Shown here piece after piece: positions 1 to 8,455 of a stretch of DNA of 39,662 bases. How positions within the stretch are numbered: the first letter of the stretch is position 1; each line of letters begins with the position of its first letter. Source of the stretch: Fusobacterium varium (GTDB lineage: Bacteria; Fusobacteriota; Fusobacteriia; Fusobacteriales; Fusobacteriaceae); contig JADYUE010000020.1 of the NCBI GenBank assembly GCA_021531615.1, forward strand, positions 1 to 39,662, read 5' to 3'. The notes beneath the pieces were generated by a model. It ran no database searches, was not told the DNA's origin, and saw only the letters and a list, made by a program, of their open reading frames with translations. A program made the position numbers and the translations under genes.

Positions 1-11
1 TTGAAAAAAAG

Positions 12-46
12 TAAAAAAGGTGTTAATACATTTAAGTACCAACACC
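12..46 (-). terminator. Intrinsic terminator of the helicase/PAPS-reductase operon
   Basis: On the minus strand an inverted repeat (GGTGTT...AACACC, further pairing GTAC/GTA near the loop) is followed directly by TTTTTT. It lies about 35 nt past the stop of the last gene of the leftward operon and should end that transcript. Confidence 0.75.
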
Positions 47-80
47 AAAAATTATACACCCTTTTTTCTCCCAATATGCT

Positions 81-1739
81 CTAATTTTTTGTTTTCAAGT
101 ATCTATCCATCAAGCAACCACCAACTAAATATTTTGGTGTTACACACATTTTGCATCTTTTACACTTGTTAGGGTTTATATGATACTCATCATATTTTAT
201 TGTAATAGCTCCAAATTTACACAACGACTCACATTTTAAACATTTTCTACAAGCATTGTATTTTTTAATTTGATAAGCTATCATTCTTTGAAGATCATCA
301 TGTTTCTCTACATTCATTGTTTTAATCTTTACAGAATACTCATATCCCTCTTGAACAAATGGTTGTATAGATATAATAGGTATATTTGTTTTTATATCTA
401 CTATAACTCTTTCTTTAACTAATTTTCTTCCTAACTCTGGAGCATATCTTCCAAAAGGTAAAAATAGCTCATAAAACCATTCATCTATACTTTTATTCAA
501 TTGGTAAATTTTTGCATGATCTTCAGCAGTACAATTTGCAAATTTGATTTTTACATCTTCAGCAGATTCTAAACCATTTCCCCCTTGTCTAGCTTTCCAT
601 TTTCCACTACTTACATAGATTTCAGGATCAGGTTTTCCTATCTTTTTAGCAAAGGAGATTAGAAACTCTTGCCATTTTTTACTCTTTTCAGGCATATAGA
701 TACTTGATAAAAATTGAGCTCTCTCATTGTTATTAGGGCAACACCAACAACCTACCCTGTCATATCCCAATCTATAAGCATCGTTAAAATCTATCTTTTC
801 TCCTAAGATATATAGCCATATATCAATATCTTTCCAATAGAAGATAGGAGAGGCAACAGTTTGTTTATTTATCTTTATAGCATCAGCACTATTTTCCACC
901 CTGTTATATTTACTTCTACTTACAGATTCACACTTTCTTATTCCATAAAATGTCAATACCTGTTTATCTTTATAGAGATTATTTAAAACTCTTGTAATAG
1001 GTCCTGTTTTAAACATAGAACAACACCATCTCAACATTCTTGCTGGTGGTCCAATATCCTCACAAACTTTGTAGAAGTCTTGTTCTTTGTTCTTAGCTAC
1101 TTTAAATATAGCTTTTCTATTTTCCTCTCTAAATCTCTTTACATACTCCATTGTCATAGGAAACTCAAGGGTAGTATCTCCAAATATATGTACTAAACTA
1201 GGCTCACTTAAAGCTCTTACTGCTAAATCAGCTGAAACTGTTGAGTCTTTTCCACCAGAGAATGAAAGTATTATATTTTCTAGAGGGTAATCTTTACTTG
1301 TTTCTTTTATAAATTCACAGGCCTCTGTATATAGATAGTTAGCTCTATTTCTATTGGCAACTATAAATTTCTCAATATATTTATTAAAAAATTCATTTTT
1401 ATTTAAAAAAGCGAACTTTTCCAATTGTAATATTATCTCATCTGGAGTATATTTTTTATAGTGTTTTGAAGTTATAGAAAATATCTCTCCATTTACATAG
1501 TATCTATTATTTGATGCCCAAACACTTTTCTCTAAAAATTCAAGAGGTTTACTTAATAAAATCTCTATTAACAATCTCTCTTCTGGAAAAACAGGACGAA
1601 TATCAGTAGTTAAATATTTAATATTTGATTCACAACAAGGACAGGTTAAATCCTCTCCTTGTTTTTTTATTATAGGAATATTGCAATTTTCACACCAATA
1701 TATTAAATCTTCATCTGTTGTCATTACTTTTTCATTCAT
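81..1739 (-). CDS. PAPS-reductase-like PP-loop protein with zinc ribbon and 2[4Fe-4S] ferredoxin domain
   Basis: 552 aa from the ATG at 1739, chosen because AGGAG lies 8 nt upstream and the longer frame would overlap the preceding gene. An N-terminal zinc-ribbon-like cluster (C16-x2-C19 and C33-x-C35-C36) precedes a PP-loop ATP-pyrophosphatase core with SGGKDS at 161-166. It carries the family's cysteine-rich patches WCC (238-240) and GCWCCP (330-335). The last ~55 residues hold two ferredoxin-type clusters, CxxCxxCxxxC and CxxCxxC...C. The family (COG0175) activates or transfers sulfur after adenylation; members include PAPS reductase and the phosphorothioation protein DndC. The ferredoxin tail resembles uncharacterised archaeal and clostridial relatives rather than sulfate-assimilation enzymes, and no cys genes are nearby. 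Substrate unknown; a nucleic-acid or tRNA thiolation role is inference. It starts 1 nt after the stop of the 74-aa gene, so the two are probably translationally coupled. Confidence 0.85.
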   Translation of the reverse strand: MNEKVMTTDEDLIYWCENCNIPIIKKQGEDLTCPCCESNIKYLTTDIRPVFPEERLLIEILLSKPLEFLEKSVWASNNRYYVNGEIFSITSKHYKKYTPDEIILQLEKFAFLNKNEFFNKYIEKFIVANRNRANYLYTEACEFIKETSKDYPLENIILSFSGGKDSTVSADLAVRALSEPSLVHIFGDTTLEFPMTMEYVKRFREENRKAIFKVAKNKEQDFYKVCEDIGPPARMLRWCCSMFKTGPITRVLNNLYKDKQVLTFYGIRKCESVSRSKYNRVENSADAIKINKQTVASPIFYWKDIDIWLYILGEKIDFNDAYRLGYDRVGCWCCPNNNERAQFLSSIYMPEKSKKWQEFLISFAKKIGKPDPEIYVSSGKWKARQGGNGLESAEDVKIKFANCTAEDHAKIYQLNKSIDEWFYELFLPFGRYAPELGRKLVKERVIVDIKTNIPIISIQPFVQEGYEYSVKIKTMNVEKHDDLQRMIAYQIKKYNACRKCLKCESLCKFGAITIKYDEYHINPNKCKRCKMCVTPKYLVGGCLMDRYLKTKN

Positions 1740-1740
1740 A

Positions 1741-1965
1741 TTACAACTCCTTTTCTCCTTGTGCAATTTTGAAATCATCTAAAGTTGTAGCAGAATGTTT
1801 TAAATAGAATTTTCCACCATTATTGACAATCTCTATATCCTCACCAGATATATTCAGATCTATTTTTTTACTATTTCTAATCAATTCAATTTTACTTTCT
1901 AAAGCATCTAAATATGTTAAAGGTTTCATTTTAAAAAGATTTTCTTTAGCTGTTAATATATCCAT
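1741..1965 (-). CDS. Small conserved-looking protein of unknown function (74 aa)
   Basis: The start is the second Met of the longest frame (ATG at 1965), preceded by AAGGAG at 7 nt spacing. The protein is soluble and mixed-charge, with predicted N-terminal helices (ENLFKMKPLTYLDALESK) and a short beta-like second half ending in a charged tail. No cysteines, membrane segment or known motif are visible. Its stop lies one base before the start of the PAPS-reductase-like gene, and that gene's Shine-Dalgarno is inside its last codons, so the two are very likely co-translated. A small partner or regulator of that enzyme is the simplest inference. I do not recognise a family. Confidence 0.7.
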   Translation of the reverse strand: MDILTAKENLFKMKPLTYLDALESKIELIRNSKKIDLNISGEDIEIVNNGGKFYLKHSATTLDDFKIAQGEKEL

Positions 1966-2059
1966 TTTCTCTCTCCTTATCATACTTTTATTTAAACAAG
2001 TAAAGTTTCTATTTTGTAATAGAAGATTCGCTTTTTTAAATAAAAACGTACTCTTTAAT

Positions 2060-2641
2060 CTAAAAATTTTTTAATACTATATTAAACCATTTTTCATTTT
2101 TTCTATCTGCTCTTACATCTTCAGTTATAAACCATTGTAAAATTTTATTTTCAAACTCTTTTTCTAATTTTATAAATTTCTCATATGTAAAACAAGTGAA
2201 TTTTCTTCCATCTTTCTCATAGTTCTTATCTCCATATTTAAAAGAGATATAAACTATCCCATCTCTTTTTAAACTTTTAAATATCTTTCTTAAAGTTTCT
2301 ATTATCTCATCCTCATCTAAATGTAATAGTGATGCACATGCCCAAATTCCAATAAACTCATTTTGATAGTGTAAATTTCTCATATCTTGAATAATCACTT
2401 TTTGCCCAATATACTCACTAGCCCTCTTCCCAAGCTCCTCTGATATATCCATAGCCACCACTTCAAAACCATTTTCTAAAAAGTATTTTGAATCTCTTCC
2501 ACTCCCACAACCTAAATCTAAGATTTTTCCTTTATTACATGGAAGATTTTTTAAAAATATATCATATAGTTCACTCATATCGGCTTTTACTGTTTGATTA
2601 AAAAACTCTTGAGCATTTTTGTTGTAATAATCTTTTGTCAT
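2060..2641 (-). CDS. Class I SAM-dependent methyltransferase
   Basis: 193 aa. The AdoMet-binding motif I (ILDLGCGSGRDS) is at about residues 40-51, followed by the motif II acidic end (VVAMDIS) and the motif IV region WACASLLHL. Size and sequence resemble TehB/UbiE-like small-molecule methyltransferases. No NPPY or other DNA-base methyltransferase signature is visible, so a DNA target is not supported by motif. ATG 2641 shares one base with the TGA of the upstream helicase gene (TGATG) and has GGAGG a few bases upstream; a GTG one codon earlier is too close to that site. The one-base overlap implies co-translation with the helicase. Confidence 0.85.
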   Translation of the reverse strand: MTKDYYNKNAQEFFNQTVKADMSELYDIFLKNLPCNKGKILDLGCGSGRDSKYFLENGFEVVAMDISEELGKRASEYIGQKVIIQDMRNLHYQNEFIGIWACASLLHLDEDEIIETLRKIFKSLKRDGIVYISFKYGDKNYEKDGRKFTCFTYEKFIKLEKEFENKILQWFITEDVRADRKNEKWFNIVLKNF

Positions 2642-4992
2642 CACTCCTCCATATACTTTCTTCTAAAATAGTTAACAACCCTATAATCTATTCTCTCTTT
2701 TATCTCCTCAAGAAGATAACTACTACTTTTAATCTCGTCATATAGTAGAGAGTTTAAAATAAATCGTTTATTTTCATAAGTAAAAAACTCTATATTTTTT
2801 CCCTTTTCAGTAAGATATTTTATAGGATTGTCCTCTGCTAATTTCTGATATTTTTTATCATCAAGATCTGAATGTTTTTTATTATTAAGATCTTTTTTAT
2901 GTACCTCATCTAAATAGAAGTTTTTAAAATACTCTCCTATCACCTTTAAATCAACCTCTTTCTTAAGATTATCAAACAGAGAAAGGAGCAAAGGCATTTT
3001 ATAGGATTTTGTCATAGATGTTGTTTCTAAAAATTTTAAAAAGCTAATTGTATTTTCCGAGTACCCTTTTTGCTCATCACTTAAAATTTCCATCTCTTTT
3101 TGGAAATTATACCAACTTTTAAAAGTTTTCAAGTACATATGGACTGGAATTTCTCCATAAGTATACACTTCCATAATTGTAGGGATCTTTTCTAATTTTT
3201 CTATTAACTTTTTATAATCCTCTTTTATTAACTCTTCCTGTCTAAGATTTTTTCTCTTTAACTTTTCAAAATACTCAATAAGTTTAAAATCAAACTCTGC
3301 ACTACAACCAGTAGGAAGTAAAAAATCTTTATCAGTAGTATTTATAACTCCTTTGTTTTTAGTGTAGTTCCCAGTAAGAAAAAGTGGCTTTAATTCAGCT
3401 CCCTTATAATTTCCTACAAAATCTAAAACCCTCAACTTATCCTTACCTTCATATTTTCTTAACCCTCTACCTAACTGTTGAATAAAAATAGTATATGATT
3501 GTGTAGGTCTTAAAAATAGCAGGGTATCAATACAAGGGATATCAACCCCTTCATTAAATATATCAACTGTAAAAATTATATCTATCTCTCTATTTTTAAA
3601 CTTATTAATTATCTCCTGCCTTTTGGCTATTGAGGTTTCTCCTATTATAACATCATTAGCTATACCCTTTTTCCTAAAAAAATTACCTAATTCTATACAA
3701 TGCTTTACACTGGCACAGAACCCAATAGTATGTTTTTTTCTAAACTCCATATATTTTTCATATACAAGTTGATGTCTTTTCTCTACAATCAAAGCATTTT
3801 CTAAAGAGGTAATATCATATTTTCCACTTCTCCAAGGTATAGGCTCATAATCTGTGTCGTCATAAATTCCAAAATATTCAAAGGGAGCTAACCAACCATT
3901 ATTTATACCAACAGTGAAATCACATTGATATGCAATATTATAATCACATAGTTTATATACATCTCCATTATCTCCTCTATCTGGAGTGGCAGTTAATCCC
4001 AATAGAAATTTAGGCTTAAAATAGTTAAGAACCTTTAGATAACTTTTTGAACTACTATGATGAAACTCATCTATAATGATGTAATCAAAAATTTCCTTTG
4101 AAAAATAGTTTTCATTTAAGTAATCATCTTTGCTCAATGTAGAGATACTAGCAAAAACTATATCTGAATCTTTATCCTTTTCAATTCCTGTGAAATATCC
4201 ATAACTTTTATTCTCACCATAGACACTTTCAAAGGATCTCTTTGCTCCTCGTAGTATCTCATCTCTATGAGCTATAAATAAAATTCTATTAAAGCTCATA
4301 GTGTCAAAAACAGCTAGATAGGTTTTTCCTAAGCCTGTGGCTACTACTACCATAGCCTTTTTATACCCCTCTTCACGAGTTTTTGACAACTCATAGAGAG
4401 CTGGTATCTGAAAGTTTCTCGGCTCTATAATTAAATCTGTTTTTTCGCTTTCCTTTGGATCAAATAACTCTCCAAACTCATCTTTTCTATATCTTTTTTC
4501 ATACTCTCTTAACCACTCTAAAGTAAGATCAAAACTATTTCTCTCATAAAGTTCTGAAAACTCCTCTAAAATCTCTTGTACTTCACTATTTTCCTTAGAG
4601 GTAAGGTGATAGTTCCATTCTACTCCACTTATCAAAGCTGAATAAGATATATTTGACGAGCCTATATATATTTCAAAATTATCATCTTTTTTAAATATAT
4701 AACTTTTAGGGTGAAAAGATTTGTTCAAAGGATTATCAAAGATTTTAACTCCACCTATATCCACCAATCTATACAGAGCATTTGGCTCACTAACTTTCAT
4801 ATAGTCACTAGTTAAAATTTTTATCTTTTTCCCCTGCTCCTTAGCCTCTTTCAGATCTTTTATTAAAAGTTTCATTCCTGAATCTCTAATAAAAGAGACA
4901 TTCATTATAATCTCATCTGAGTTTTTTATAGATTCTCTCAATGATTCATACATTGTTACTCTATTATTTGATATTAACCCATAAAATTTCAC
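2641..4992 (-). CDS. PLD-like nuclease fused to SF2 DEAD/DEAH helicase
   Basis: 783 aa. Residues ~1-130 form a phospholipase-D/HKD-type domain with HPK at 94-96 followed by GSSNIS, the single HKD half-site typical of PLD nucleases. Residues ~190-520 are a superfamily 2 helicase: Walker A ATGLGKT (218-224), DEFH box (308-311), TATP motif III (334-337) and a motif VI arginine block QQLGRGLRKY. The C-terminal ~250 residues include the SMTKSYKMPLLLSL segment seen in the PLD-helicase family. Such proteins are thought to act in DNA repair or phage/plasmid restriction. The start is a GTG at 4992 with only a weak ribosome-binding site; a possible later start is M14. It heads the four-gene leftward operon. 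Confidence 0.88.
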   Translation of the reverse strand: MKFYGLISNNRVTMYESLRESIKNSDEIIMNVSFIRDSGMKLLIKDLKEAKEQGKKIKILTSDYMKVSEPNALYRLVDIGGVKIFDNPLNKSFHPKSYIFKKDDNFEIYIGSSNISYSALISGVEWNYHLTSKENSEVQEILEEFSELYERNSFDLTLEWLREYEKRYRKDEFGELFDPKESEKTDLIIEPRNFQIPALYELSKTREEGYKKAMVVVATGLGKTYLAVFDTMSFNRILFIAHRDEILRGAKRSFESVYGENKSYGYFTGIEKDKDSDIVFASISTLSKDDYLNENYFSKEIFDYIIIDEFHHSSSKSYLKVLNYFKPKFLLGLTATPDRGDNGDVYKLCDYNIAYQCDFTVGINNGWLAPFEYFGIYDDTDYEPIPWRSGKYDITSLENALIVEKRHQLVYEKYMEFRKKHTIGFCASVKHCIELGNFFRKKGIANDVIIGETSIAKRQEIINKFKNREIDIIFTVDIFNEGVDIPCIDTLLFLRPTQSYTIFIQQLGRGLRKYEGKDKLRVLDFVGNYKGAELKPLFLTGNYTKNKGVINTTDKDFLLPTGCSAEFDFKLIEYFEKLKRKNLRQEELIKEDYKKLIEKLEKIPTIMEVYTYGEIPVHMYLKTFKSWYNFQKEMEILSDEQKGYSENTISFLKFLETTSMTKSYKMPLLLSLFDNLKKEVDLKVIGEYFKNFYLDEVHKKDLNNKKHSDLDDKKYQKLAEDNPIKYLTEKGKNIEFFTYENKRFILNSLLYDEIKSSSYLLEEIKERIDYRVVNYFRRKYMEE

Positions 4993-5027
4993 CTATTTTT
5001 TTAATTATAAGTTTCTCCATTTTATTC

Positions 5028-5033
5028 ATTATA
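5028..5033 (-). promoter_or_regulatory. Candidate -10 box for the helicase operon
   Basis: A perfect TATAAT on the minus strand lies about 36 nt upstream of the GTG start. The hexamer 17 nt further upstream (TTTAAA) is a weak -35 match. Confidence 0.45.
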
Positions 5034-5314
5034 TCACTTTTTTATTATCTTTTAAATATAAAATTAAGCAATAATTAAAAATAATAATTCTTTTTTAATA
5101 AATATTTTTTTATTATTAAGTTATCTTTTTTTGTTATCTATTTTCAAATTATTTAAAATTTTTAAATATTTACCTTTTATTATAGAAAAATACTTATTAA
5201 TATCTCTCTCAATCATCTATAAATATTGACTTTTATAAGGATAACTGATATACTTATAAAGTTATAGTTAAATTTATATTTCCCATAAATTTAACTATAT
5301 TTAATAAATTTGTA

Positions 5315-5343
5315 TTTACAAGATTTGGAAATTCTTTTATAAT
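5315..5343 (+). promoter_or_regulatory. Sigma-70-type promoter of lepA
   Basis: TTTACA and a perfect TATAAT separated by 17 nt. The transcript would start near 5350, about 35 nt before the lepA ATG, which has AGGAGG at 5368-5373. Confidence 0.75.
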
Positions 5344-5384
5344 ATTATGTAAGATATAAAACGATTTAGGAGGAAATAGATACT

Positions 5385-7187
5385 ATGTTGCAAAAGCACA
5401 AAAGAAACTTTTCGATTATTGCTCATATAGATCACGGAAAATCTACAATAGCAGATAGACTTCTTGAATTTACAGGAACTGTTGCTAAAAGAGAGATGAA
5501 AGAGCAACTTCTTGACTCTATGGAACTTGAAAGAGAGAAGGGAATTACTATAAAAGCTCAAGCTGTTACTCTTTATTATACAGCTAAAGATGGTATTGAA
5601 TATGAATTAAACTTAATTGACACTCCAGGACACGTTGACTTTATATATGAGGTTTCAAGATCTCTAGCAGCTTGTGAAGGAGCATTACTTGTTGTTGATG
5701 CTGCTCAAGGTGTAGAGGCTCAAACTCTAGCAAATGTGTATTTAGCTATTGAAAATGATCTTGAAGTTGTGCCAGTTATCAATAAAATTGACCTACCTGC
5801 TGCTGATCCTGAAAAAGTTAAAAATGAGATTGAAGATATAATTGGACTTCCTGCTGATGATGCTGTTATGTGTTCAGGAAAAACAGGAATTGGAATTGAA
5901 GATCTTCTTGAAGCTATTGTTCAAAAAGTTCCTGCTCCTGCATATGATGAGGAAGCTCCTTTAAAAGCTCTAATTTTTGACTCTAAATTTGACGACTACA
6001 GAGGAGTTATCACATATGTTAAAATATTAGATGGAACTCTTAAAAAGGGAGATAGAATTAAAATCTGGTCTACTGAAAAAGAGTTTGATGTTTTAGAAGT
6101 TGGAGTTTTCTCTCCTACAATGAAACCTAAAGATGCTTTAACATCAGGGTCAGTTGGATATATTATCACAGGAGTTAAAACTATTCACGATACAAGAGTA
6201 GGGGATACAATTACAAATGCAAAAGAACCTTGTATATTCCCACTAGCTGGATTTAAACCTGCTCAATCAATGGTATTTGCTGGAATTTATCCACTATTTA
6301 CTGATGATTATGAAGATTTAAGAGATGCTCTTGAAAAATTACAACTAAATGATGCTTCACTTACTTTCGTTCCTGAAACATCAATTGCCTTAGGATTTGG
6401 ATTTAGATGTGGATTCTTAGGGCTACTTCACATGGAAATAATCGTTGAAAGACTTAGAAGAGAGTATGATATTGACTTGATCTCTACTACTCCATCAGTT
6501 GAATACAAGGTTAATATGGATAGAGGAGATGTCCTTGTAATAGACAACCCTTGTGAGTTCCCAGATGCTGGAAAGGGTAGAGTTTCAGTAGAAGAACCAT
6601 TTATTAGAGGTAAGGTAATTGTTCCTAAAGAGTATGTTGGAAATGTAATGGAGCTTTGCCAAGAGAAGAGGGGAATTTTCATTGGTATGGACTATATTGA
6701 TGATACTAGATCACTTCTTACTTATGAACTTCCACTAGCTGAAATTGTAATAGATTTCTATGATAAGTTAAAATCAAGAACTAAAGGTTATGCTTCTTTT
6801 GAATATGAAGTTGTAGGATATAAAGAATCTGATCTTGTTAAAGTTGATATCCTAGTTTCTGGTAAACCTGTGGATGCTTTCTCATTTATTGCCCACAAAG
6901 ATGGAGCGTACTCAAGAGGAAGAGCTATCTGTGAAAAATTAAAAGATGTTATTCCTAGACAACAATTTGAAATCCCTATTCAAGCTGCTTTAGGTTCTAA
7001 AATAATAGCTAGAGAAACTATCAAAGCATTTAGAAAGAACGTTATTGCTAAATGTTATGGTGGAGATATCACAAGAAAGAAAAAACTTCTTGAAAAACAA
7101 AAAGAAGGAAAGAAAAGAATGAAGAGTATAGGAAATGTTGAGATACCACAAGAGGCATTTGTATCTGTACTTAAATTAAATGATTAA
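5385..7187 (+). CDS. lepA: Elongation factor 4 (LepA), ribosome back-translocase GTPase
   Basis: 600 aa, the normal length for LepA. GTPase motifs are visible in order: G1 AHIDHGKST (about 12-20), G3 DTPGHVDF and G4 NKIDLP. They are followed by the EF-G-like beta-barrel and domain V region and the LepA-specific C-terminal segment ([21 protein letters not shown]). The protein binds the ribosome and acts on stalled or mistranslocated complexes. The start is supported by AGGAGG 11 nt upstream. It is monocistronic, with its own promoter and a strong terminator. No unusual residue was seen in the nucleotide-binding motifs. Confidence 0.97.
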   Translation: MLQKHKRNFSIIAHIDHGKSTIADRLLEFTGTVAKREMKEQLLDSMELEREKGITIKAQAVTLYYTAKDGIEYELNLIDTPGHVDFIYEVSRSLAACEGALLVVDAAQGVEAQTLANVYLAIENDLEVVPVINKIDLPAADPEKVKNEIEDIIGLPADDAVMCSGKTGIGIEDLLEAIVQKVPAPAYDEEAPLKALIFDSKFDDYRGVITYVKILDGTLKKGDRIKIWSTEKEFDVLEVGVFSPTMKPKDALTSGSVGYIITGVKTIHDTRVGDTITNAKEPCIFPLAGFKPAQSMVFAGIYPLFTDDYEDLRDALEKLQLNDASLTFVPETSIALGFGFRCGFLGLLHMEIIVERLRREYDIDLISTTPSVEYKVNMDRGDVLVIDNPCEFPDAGKGRVSVEEPFIRGKVIVPKEYVGNVMELCQEKRGIFIGMDYIDDTRSLLTYELPLAEIVIDFYDKLKSRTKGYASFEYEVVGYKESDLVKVDILVSGKPVDAFSFIAHKDGAYSRGRAICEKLKDVIPRQQFEIPIQAALGSKIIARETIKAFRKNVIAKCYGGDITRKKKLLEKQKEGKKRMKSIGNVEIPQEAFVSVLKLND

Positions 7188-7201
7188 TAGCTAATTTACA
7201 A

Positions 7202-7240
7202 GGATTGATTTCTATAATTATAGAAATTAATCCTTTTTTA
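7202..7240 (+). terminator. lepA terminator
   Basis: A near-perfect palindrome (GGATTGATTTCTATAA paired with TTATAGAAATTAATCC, one G-T pair) followed by TTTTTT, 14 nt past the lepA stop. Confidence 0.85.
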
Positions 7241-7300
7241 TTATAAAATAGAAAAAAATTGTTATTTTATTAAAAAAAGATTCTTAAATTTTTAAAAAAT

Positions 7301-7329
7301 TTGTGTGTTTTAAAGAGATATGTTATAAT
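7301..7329 (+). promoter_or_regulatory. Promoter of the GntR/FCD regulator
   Basis: TTGTGT and TATAAT with 17-nt spacing and an extended -10 TG (7321-7322). It lies inside the longest possible reading frame, which supports using the downstream ATG at 7364. Confidence 0.7.
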
Positions 7330-7363
7330 AAATAAAGGATACTTATTAAAGAGAGGTAATAGT

Positions 7364-8041
7364 ATGAAAATTTATAATAACATTATGGGAAAAACAAGTT
7401 TTAGTTTTACATATAGAATATTAAAAGAAAATATATTAAGACTTGATATGAAACCTGGAGAGGAGATAAAGGAGTTTGAGTTATTGGCAACATTGGGAAT
7501 GAGCCGTACTCCTGTTAGAGAAGCTCTTATTCTTTTAAAACATGAGGGATTAGTTGAAAATATACAAAATGGAACTTATATTTCAAAAATAGATAAAGAC
7601 AAATTTAAAGATGGAACATTAATGAGAATGGCAATAGAGGAGAAAATACTTTTAAAAGCTTGTGATCACTTTCCAGAAGAGTATTTAGAAAAGCTTGAGA
7701 AGAATTTAGAGAAGCAAAGATATATTATGAAAACTTCAAGAGATTATATTGAATTTCGTAATGTGGATTTAGAGTTCCATCAAATAATTTTTGAAGGAGT
7801 TGGACATAAAAATTTATTTACATTTATGACAGATGGATTTTTAGATTATCAAAGAATGGGAGTTATGTTTTGTGTAGATAAGATTAGAGATGATTTTGTT
7901 TTTCAAGGACATAAAGAGTTCTTTAACATCATTAAAGAGAAAAGGAAAGATGAAGTCGTGCCAACACTTGCTGCACATCTAAATCGTTTAATTGAAAAAT
8001 TTGATGATATAGCTTCTGAACATCCATACTATTTTAAATAA
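7364..8041 (+). CDS. GntR-family transcriptional regulator, FCD subfamily
   Basis: 225 aa from ATG 7364 with GAGAGG upstream; the longer frame is excluded because its start overlaps the promoter. Residues ~10-75 are a winged helix-turn-helix with the GntR signature (LGMSRTPVREALILLKHEGLV). Residues ~90-215 match the all-helical FCD ligand domain. Its usual metal-site pattern is visible as D and H in VDLEFHQ, H in QGHKEFF and H in AAHLNRL. FCD regulators usually bind small organic acids and repress nearby catabolic genes. Here the gene stands alone between terminators, so its target is not evident. Confidence 0.9.
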   Translation: MKIYNNIMGKTSFSFTYRILKENILRLDMKPGEEIKEFELLATLGMSRTPVREALILLKHEGLVENIQNGTYISKIDKDKFKDGTLMRMAIEEKILLKACDHFPEEYLEKLEKNLEKQRYIMKTSRDYIEFRNVDLEFHQIIFEGVGHKNLFTFMTDGFLDYQRMGVMFCVDKIRDDFVFQGHKEFFNIIKEKRKDEVVPTLAAHLNRLIEKFDDIASEHPYYFK

Positions 8042-8052
8042 AAGCAACTACT

Positions 8053-8087
8053 AAAAGAGGGTTAAGTTTAAACTCTCTTTTTATTTT
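8053..8087 (+). terminator. Terminator of the GntR/FCD gene
   Basis: An 11-bp stem (AAAAGAGGGTT with AACTCTCTTTT, one G-T pair) followed by a T-rich run, 12 nt after the stop. Confidence 0.8.
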
Positions 8088-8133
8088 ATCTTTGTGTATC
8101 TACTAAGATAACTAAATTTTTTAAAACTTATAT

Positions 8134-8455
8134 TTGTAACTACTCACCTATTACCTATAAATATTATAAAAAGTAAAATTTTATCCCAATATCAACTAGA
8201 GCCGTAATTCACTAGAGAATATTAGAATCCGTCAGCGAAATGAAGTTAAGAAAATGCAACGTGTTTGAGACGAAGTCGAGTTTTGCATTTTCAACGGAAT
8301 AAGCCTAGGGATTCTTTATTCTTTAGTATGAAGGCTAGTTGATATTAAAAATATAAGTTTTGAAAATTAATCTTTAAAAGATAACCTAGTATTATAAAAA
8401 TTGAACTTTGAACTAGATAATCTTTTGTAGACTTTACACAGCTGAGTAGATACTT
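8134..8455 (+). repeat. Structured intergenic repeat, copy A (candidate ncRNA or MITE-like element)
   Basis: About 322 bp closely similar to 30262-30582 in the same orientation (roughly 85% by eye). Its left edge has TTGTAA and TATAAA 16 nt apart (8134-8161). A large imperfect hairpin is closed by AATATCAACTA..GCC (8188-8203) with GGC TAGTTGATATT (8333-8346), leaving a 2-nt bulge. Inside, GAAAATGCAA (8250-8259) pairs with TTGCATTTTC, capped by GAC-GAA-GTC (8269-8277). A second hairpin pairs 8376-8390 with 8412-8426 and ends in TTTT. No ORF is visible. Terminators facing inward from both neighbouring genes flank the element, so it is not a UTR of either. ncRNA versus mobile element is not resolved. 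Confidence 0.8.

Larger units (their letters stand above)
4993..5384. other. AT-rich divergent promoter region
   Basis: 392 bp with no gene between the leftward helicase operon and rightward lepA. It contains a minus-strand TATAAT at 5028-5033 for the helicase and a strong promoter for lepA at 5315-5343. The middle (about 5040-5310) is extremely AT-rich, with poly-T/poly-A tracts that could bend DNA; I see no ORF, repeat or RNA structure in it. Confidence 0.6.

Noticed and set aside
1984-2059. Separate promoter and terminator between the methyltransferase and the 74-aa gene
   Set aside because: A TATGAT box is present but the -35 spacing is only 14 nt, and the small TCTAT/ATAGA hairpin has no T-run. 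Read-through is the simpler view.
81-4992. Dnd or Ssp DNA phosphorothioation system
   Set aside because: Only a DndC-like PP-loop protein is present. There is no cysteine desulfurase, DndB, DndD, DndE or SspB-D homologue, and the ferredoxin tail differs from DndC.
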